Part shown: in pieces, positions 30,753 to 33,948 of the stretch | Layout: the number at the start of each line of letters is the position of its first letter | How positions within the stretch are numbered: the stretch's first letter is position 1 | NCBI GenBank assembly: GCA_016873095.1 | Contig: VGYC01000066.1 | Span: 1-33,948, forward strand | Direction of reading: 5' to 3' | Source of the DNA: Planctomycetota bacterium | Lineage (GTDB): Bacteria; Planctomycetota; Planctomycetia; Gemmatales; Gemmataceae | DNA: 33,948 nucleotides | Program-made: the position numbers and the translations under genes | The notes under the pieces: generated by a model | Databases searched by the model: none | Seen by the model: the letters and a program-made list of their open reading frames with translations, nothing else | What the model was told of the DNA's origin: nothing

Positions 30753-32102
30753 TTAGCCAAGCAATTCGGAGATTGGGTTGCCGCCGGGCAGGATGGGCAG
30801 CGGGCGGCCCGCGTGGTTGCGAAACTCGTGGCGTCGGTCGATGCCCAGGAAGTGATACAGAGTCGCCAGGAGATCGGTCGGGTGAAGCTGTCGCTCGCGG
30901 GGCCGCTCAGCCCGGCTATCGGTCGCGCCGATGACCTGGCCGACGCGCATGCCGCCGCCGAACACCAGCACCGACATCGCGTATGGCCAGTGGTCGCGCC
31001 CCGGCCGGCCGTCGCGGGTGTCCAGCCGCGGCGTTCGACCAAACTCACCCATGACGATCACCAGGACGCGTTCGCCGAGGCCACGATCGTAGATGTCTTC
31101 CACCAGGGCAGTCAGCGCCTGGTCGTAAACCGGCAAGCGCCGCCGCATGGCGTCGAAGATATCACGGGCAGTCGAGTGATCGTCCCAGCCGCCATCCACC
31201 CCCTCGTAGCTGGCGATCTCCGCCGTGACGAAGCTCACACCGGCTTCCACGAGCTGGCGCGCGAGTAGTAGTTTCTGGCCGGCGTTGCTGCGGCCGTAAC
31301 GGTCGCGCAAGCGTGTATCCACGGCGCTGAGGTCGAAGGCGCGCCTGGCGGCCTCGCCCGTGAGCAGTGCCACCGCTTCGCGCTCGTAGCGATCCATCGC
31401 CGCCATTGTGCCGCGCGCGTCCAGATCCCTGCGCATGCCATCGAAGCCGTGCAACAGCGCGCGGCGGTCGTCCAGCCGCGCGACCACGTCGGCGGCCACT
31501 GCGATGTTGGGGACGCGAAAGGTAGGGCTGCTGGGGTCGCCAGCCGCTACGAACGGCTCATACCCGCGACCCAGGTAAGCAGGCCCAACGAAGCCTATCG
31601 GGTGCGAGATTGCGACATAGGAAAGCTGCCCTTCGAGTGACGAGGGGCGCATCCGCTTGATCACCGAGCCCACCTCGGGATGAACCGAGGTGGTGGTGCC
31701 GCCCCCCGTCAACACGGCCGGCCAGCCGGTCAGCACGTGCTGTGCACCGTCCTGATGGCCGGTGAACTCGTGTGTCAACGATCGGATCAACGTCAGTCGG
31801 TCGGCAATGCGCGCGTGGCGTGGCAGCAACTCGCAGACGTCCAGGCCAGGGACGCAGGTGCGAATCGGCCGGAAGGCGCCACGATACTCCGCAGGCGCCT
31901 CGGGCTTCATGTCATAGGTTTCGAGGTGACTTGGTCCACCGCCCAGCCAGACGAGGATGCAGGCAGTATCCTGCACGGGACGACCCTGCGCCACGGCGCC
32001 AGCGCGAAGCCGCAGCAAGTCGCTCAGTCCTAGCCCCGCCAGGCCGAGCAAGCCTGCTCGGAGGAAATCTCGTCTTTGCGGGACTCCGAGGCGAGTGTGC
32101 AT
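30753..32102 (-). CDS. DUF1501 family secreted protein with Tat-type signal
   Basis: The 449-residue product has a twin-arginine start (QRRDFLRAGLLGLAGLGLSDLLRL), consistent with Tat export. The body matches the DUF1501 family, a sulfatase/alkaline-phosphatase-like fold common in planctomycetes: CILVWLGGGPSHLETYDMKP, the HEFTGHQDGAQHVLTGWP segment, GQKLLLARQLVEAGVSFVT, GGWDDHSTARD, and a C-terminal VIVMGEFGRTPRLD with GRDHWPY. Those Asp, His, Gly and Arg positions form the expected metal-ligand pattern. In planctomycetes such genes often sit beside a DUF1553/DUF1549 cytochrome-type gene; none is present here. The ATG at 32102 has GGAGAG about 10 bases upstream; the frame upstream of it is extra. 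Confidence 0.92.
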   Translation of the reverse strand: MHTRLGVPQRRDFLRAGLLGLAGLGLSDLLRLRAGAVAQGRPVQDTACILVWLGGGPSHLETYDMKPEAPAEYRGAFRPIRTCVPGLDVCELLPRHARIADRLTLIRSLTHEFTGHQDGAQHVLTGWPAVLTGGGTTTSVHPEVGSVIKRMRPSSLEGQLSYVAISHPIGFVGPAYLGRGYEPFVAAGDPSSPTFRVPNIAVAADVVARLDDRRALLHGFDGMRRDLDARGTMAAMDRYEREAVALLTGEAARRAFDLSAVDTRLRDRYGRSNAGQKLLLARQLVEAGVSFVTAEIASYEGVDGGWDDHSTARDIFDAMRRRLPVYDQALTALVEDIYDRGLGERVLVIVMGEFGRTPRLDTRDGRPGRDHWPYAMSVLVFGGGMRVGQVIGATDSRAERPRERQLHPTDLLATLYHFLGIDRRHEFRNHAGRPLPILPGGNPISELLG

Positions 32103-32181
32103 GGTGACTACTCTCCGGCTCCTGAGGCCATGAGCGCCGCGGTGACGATGCTTCAACCTGTGCCGCACATTATAGCGTTCC

Positions 32182-33435
32182 CTACGCTTGGTGCGCCGCC
32201 AATGGCGTCTCTGCCTGGGCCGCGAACGCCTTCAAGTCCTGCCCCTTGAGCACGGCAGCCAGCAGGTCGGGCAACCGATCCGGCACGCAACCGAAGCAGG
32301 GCATGCCCATGTTCGAAAGTTTCTGCGCGAGGTCGTGGTTGTACGATGGCTTGCCATGGTCGGTGATGGCGAGCAGTGTCATCGCCTTGACGCCGCTGGC
32401 GAGGATCTCCGCCATCTTCTGCACGAACTTTTTCTCGTTGGGGCTGGTGTCGTAAAGGTCGGCGAGAAGGATGTACAGCGTTCGCGCCGGCGTGTGCATG
32501 AACTGCTCACAGTAGCGCGTGGCCATCCAGTAATCCTCCGCTCCGCCCAGCTGGATGCCGAACAGGAGATCGACCGGATCGTCGCACTGGGCGGTGAGGT
32601 CCACGACATCCTGTTCGTTGAAGGCGACGACGTGCGTCTCGACGGCTGGCATGCTGGCCAGGATTGCCCCCATCACGCCGCCGTAGATCAGCGACGGCGC
32701 CATCGATCCTGATTGATCCATGGCGATGATGACGTTCCATTCGTTGCGGCGCTGATGCCGGCTGAAAAACGACAGGTGTTCCGGGATGATCGTCTTCAGT
32801 TCGGGCAGATAATTCTTGAGATTGCGGCGGATGACGCGCTGCCAGTCGAGGTTGGCGAGACTGCGAAACGACGTGTGCTGGTTGCGGTTGAGGGCGCCGC
32901 GGATGGCCTGCCGCATGCGCGATTCGAGCCGCTTGCGCAGCTCCTCGACAACCTTGCGGACGACCTCGCGGGCGGCGGCCTTGGCCTTTTCGGGAACCAG
33001 GCTCTTCAGCGACAGGATCATCGACGCCAGATCGACGGACGGCTCGACTTGCGAGAGTATCTCCGGCTCGAAGAGCAGCTGCTTGAGCCCGCGCCGCTCG
33101 ATGGCGTCTCTCTGTACCAGGACGACGACGTCCTTGGGAAACAGCCGGCGAACCTCGCCCAGCCAGCGTGCCACCTTCGGCAGGCCGCGTCCCTTCACGG
33201 GACTGTGCTTGCTGCCGGGGTCGCGCTCCCACTCCTCGCGCGTCAATTCGCCGCTGTCGTCGGCCTCGCCCGCGCCGGGGTAAACCAGTTCGAGTGCCTC
33301 GTCGATGGCCGTGCCGTCGCCGTCGAGCAGGCTGGCGTCGCGCAGCCAGCCGGCGAGCCGGCCCAGCGCGCACAGCTCGTCATCGGCAGACTTGCCAAGG
33401 ATGAGACGCCAGCGAAGAAGTTGATCGTGGGACAT
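32182..33435 (-). CDS. VWA-domain (CoxE-like) protein
   Basis: The protein has 417 residues and a C-terminal von Willebrand factor A domain with the MIDAS motif D-x-S-x-S as Asp240-Gln-Ser242-Gly-Ser244 (NVIIAMDQSGSMAPSL). Downstream lie ETHVVAFNEQDVVDLT (MIDAS threonine region) and TLYILLADLYDTSPNEKKFV. The N-terminal two-thirds is a charged helical region with no membrane segment. Related VWA proteins are metal-dependent chaperone-like partners of MoxR-type AAA ATPases; no such ATPase is found in the window, though the upstream side is cut by an insertion. It follows the truncated dehydrogenase with a 13-base gap and precedes the DUF1501 gene by 79 bases on the same strand. Confidence 0.85.
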   Translation of the reverse strand: MSHDQLLRWRLILGKSADDELCALGRLAGWLRDASLLDGDGTAIDEALELVYPGAGEADDSGELTREEWERDPGSKHSPVKGRGLPKVARWLGEVRRLFPKDVVVLVQRDAIERRGLKQLLFEPEILSQVEPSVDLASMILSLKSLVPEKAKAAAREVVRKVVEELRKRLESRMRQAIRGALNRNQHTSFRSLANLDWQRVIRRNLKNYLPELKTIIPEHLSFFSRHQRRNEWNVIIAMDQSGSMAPSLIYGGVMGAILASMPAVETHVVAFNEQDVVDLTAQCDDPVDLLFGIQLGGAEDYWMATRYCEQFMHTPARTLYILLADLYDTSPNEKKFVQKMAEILASGVKAMTLLAITDHGKPSYNHDLAQKLSNMGMPCFGCVPDRLPDLLAAVLKGQDLKAFAAQAETPLAAHQA

Positions 33436-33448
33436 GAGCTTCGTTTCG

Positions 33449-33836
33449 CTAGGCCTGACATTCACGCTGCGAGACATTTCCCGGGGCCGCAACTCCGAGG
33501 GTGCTCGTCAACCGCCGCCACTTGTGCTGAAAGGTCGGCCGGGCGAACACGTCGCGATTGACGACGCCGGCCGGCTGTCGCCCCTGGGACACATCCACCA
33601 TGCCCTGGCAGACGGCCCGGCCGATGTCGCGAAAGAGCTCGTGAGTCCAGGCGATGCTGTGCGGCGCCAGCAGCACGTTGTCCAGCCTGGTGAAGCGATG
33701 GTCGGCGCCGATCGGCTCGCCGGCGAAGCAGTCGAGCGCGGCACCGGCAATGCGCCTGGCAAGCAAAGCGGCGTGGAGCGCGTCCTCATCGACGATGCCG
33801 CCACGCGCCGTGTTTAGCAAGTATGGCCCGTCGCAA
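33449..33836 (-). pseudogene. 5'-truncated D-2-hydroxyacid dehydrogenase
   Basis: The readable part is the C-terminal end of a D-isomer-specific 2-hydroxyacid dehydrogenase: YLLNTARGGIVDEDALHAAL, LARRIAGAALDCFAGEPI and the active-site segment LDNVLLAPHSIAWTHELFRDIGRAV (the His of the family's catalytic H-[ST]-A type region). About the first two-thirds, including the substrate domain and the GxGxxG NAD motif, is missing. Homology breaks just before GPYLLN (near 33833). Beyond it is unrelated sequence with a transposase start facing the other way. The gene was therefore cut by an insertion or rearrangement. It was probably co-transcribed with the VWA gene before this. Confidence 0.85.
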
Positions 33837-33948
33837 TAAATCTGCAACATCTCTATTGACACATAGAGCCTGTCTATTGTCTAGTTTGCGGTTATGGAAA
33901 GCAGTAACCAAGGAAGGTACTCGACCCTTGATGTACGGGTGCGAGCTG
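33837..33948. mobile_element. Left end of an insertion sequence (IS630-like), continuing past the window
   Basis: Sequence starting near 33837 is AT-richer than its surroundings, interrupts the dehydrogenase gene and leads into a transposase start. TCTATTG occurs twice (33852-33858 and 33873-33879), and a TTGACA (33856-33861) could serve as the -35. The exact element boundary and terminal repeats cannot be fixed because the element runs off the window. Confidence 0.6.
33894..33948 (+). CDS. Transposase N-terminus (partial, IS630-like)
   Basis: The ATG at 33894 opens the frame MESSNQGRYSTLDVRVRA, which runs off the end of the window after 18 codons. The GRYST..VR.RA opening resembles the helix-turn-helix start of IS630-type transposases, in which a similar short leader precedes ...AV..G......A. 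The identity is inferred from only 18 residues. The gene lies head-to-head with the truncated dehydrogenase. Confidence 0.55.
   Translation, partial: MESSNQGRYSTLDVRVRA

Overview
The window looks like a chromosomal segment of a GC-rich planctomycete, most likely near Gemmata and its relatives. The basis is family content: a DUF1501 protein with a Tat-type N-terminus, a PEP-CTERM/exosortase locus with an EpsI-like partner, a protein of the kind found as multicopy families in Gemmata-type genomes (about 2.4-3.1 kb), and several lineage-restricted secreted proteins. No rRNA, tRNA or CRISPR array was seen.

Layout. (1) 0.2-3.4 kb is an accessory patch of small genes: a secreted hypothetical protein, a 3' gene fragment, a higBA-type toxin-antitoxin pair, a small possible antitoxin, the full-length relative of the gene fragment, and a RelB-like antitoxin whose ParE-like toxin is cut off after about 22 codons. 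(2) 3.4-5.4 kb holds a GT-C type membrane glycosyltransferase and a very acidic/lysine-rich small protein. (3) 5.45-12.1 kb (minus strand) is a compact two-gene biosynthetic locus: a 1780-residue protein with condensation, adenylation and carrier domains, then an intact KASIII-like domain and a second KASIII-like domain without its catalytic triad. It overlaps by ATGA with a protein that fuses an MbtH-like domain to a luciferase-like (MupA/Atu3671-type) monooxygenase. This is the best candidate for an undescribed system. (4) 12.1-14.8 kb has a 0.6-kb leader region, a membrane-anchored hypothetical and a secreted serine hydrolase. (5) 14.8-18.7 kb (minus) pairs a PP2C phosphatase with a 1029-residue membrane protein by an 11-nt overlap. 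(6) 18.9-20.4 kb carries an HD-domain protein and a MOSC-domain protein.

(7) 20.4-30.6 kb is an exosortase/PEP-CTERM and polysaccharide-export locus. On the minus strand, in transcription order: a PEP-CTERM protein, a GTGA-coupled small lipoprotein-like protein, an exosortase, an EpsI-like protein, a 1390-residue TPR protein and a small secreted protein. Divergently transcribed are a Wza-like export lipoprotein split by one in-frame TAG codon and a close paralogue of that small secreted protein, so the two paralogues bracket the locus. (8) 30.7-33.9 kb (minus) has a DUF1501 protein, a VWA protein and a 5'-truncated 2-hydroxyacid dehydrogenase, cut by what looks like the left end of an insertion sequence whose transposase starts at 33894 and leaves the window.

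Regulation. At least four genes have a -10-like box just upstream of the start codon and no Shine-Dalgarno sequence, suggesting leaderless mRNAs, while others have clear GGAGG-type sites. Several intergenic regions carry perfect short hairpins without T-tracts.
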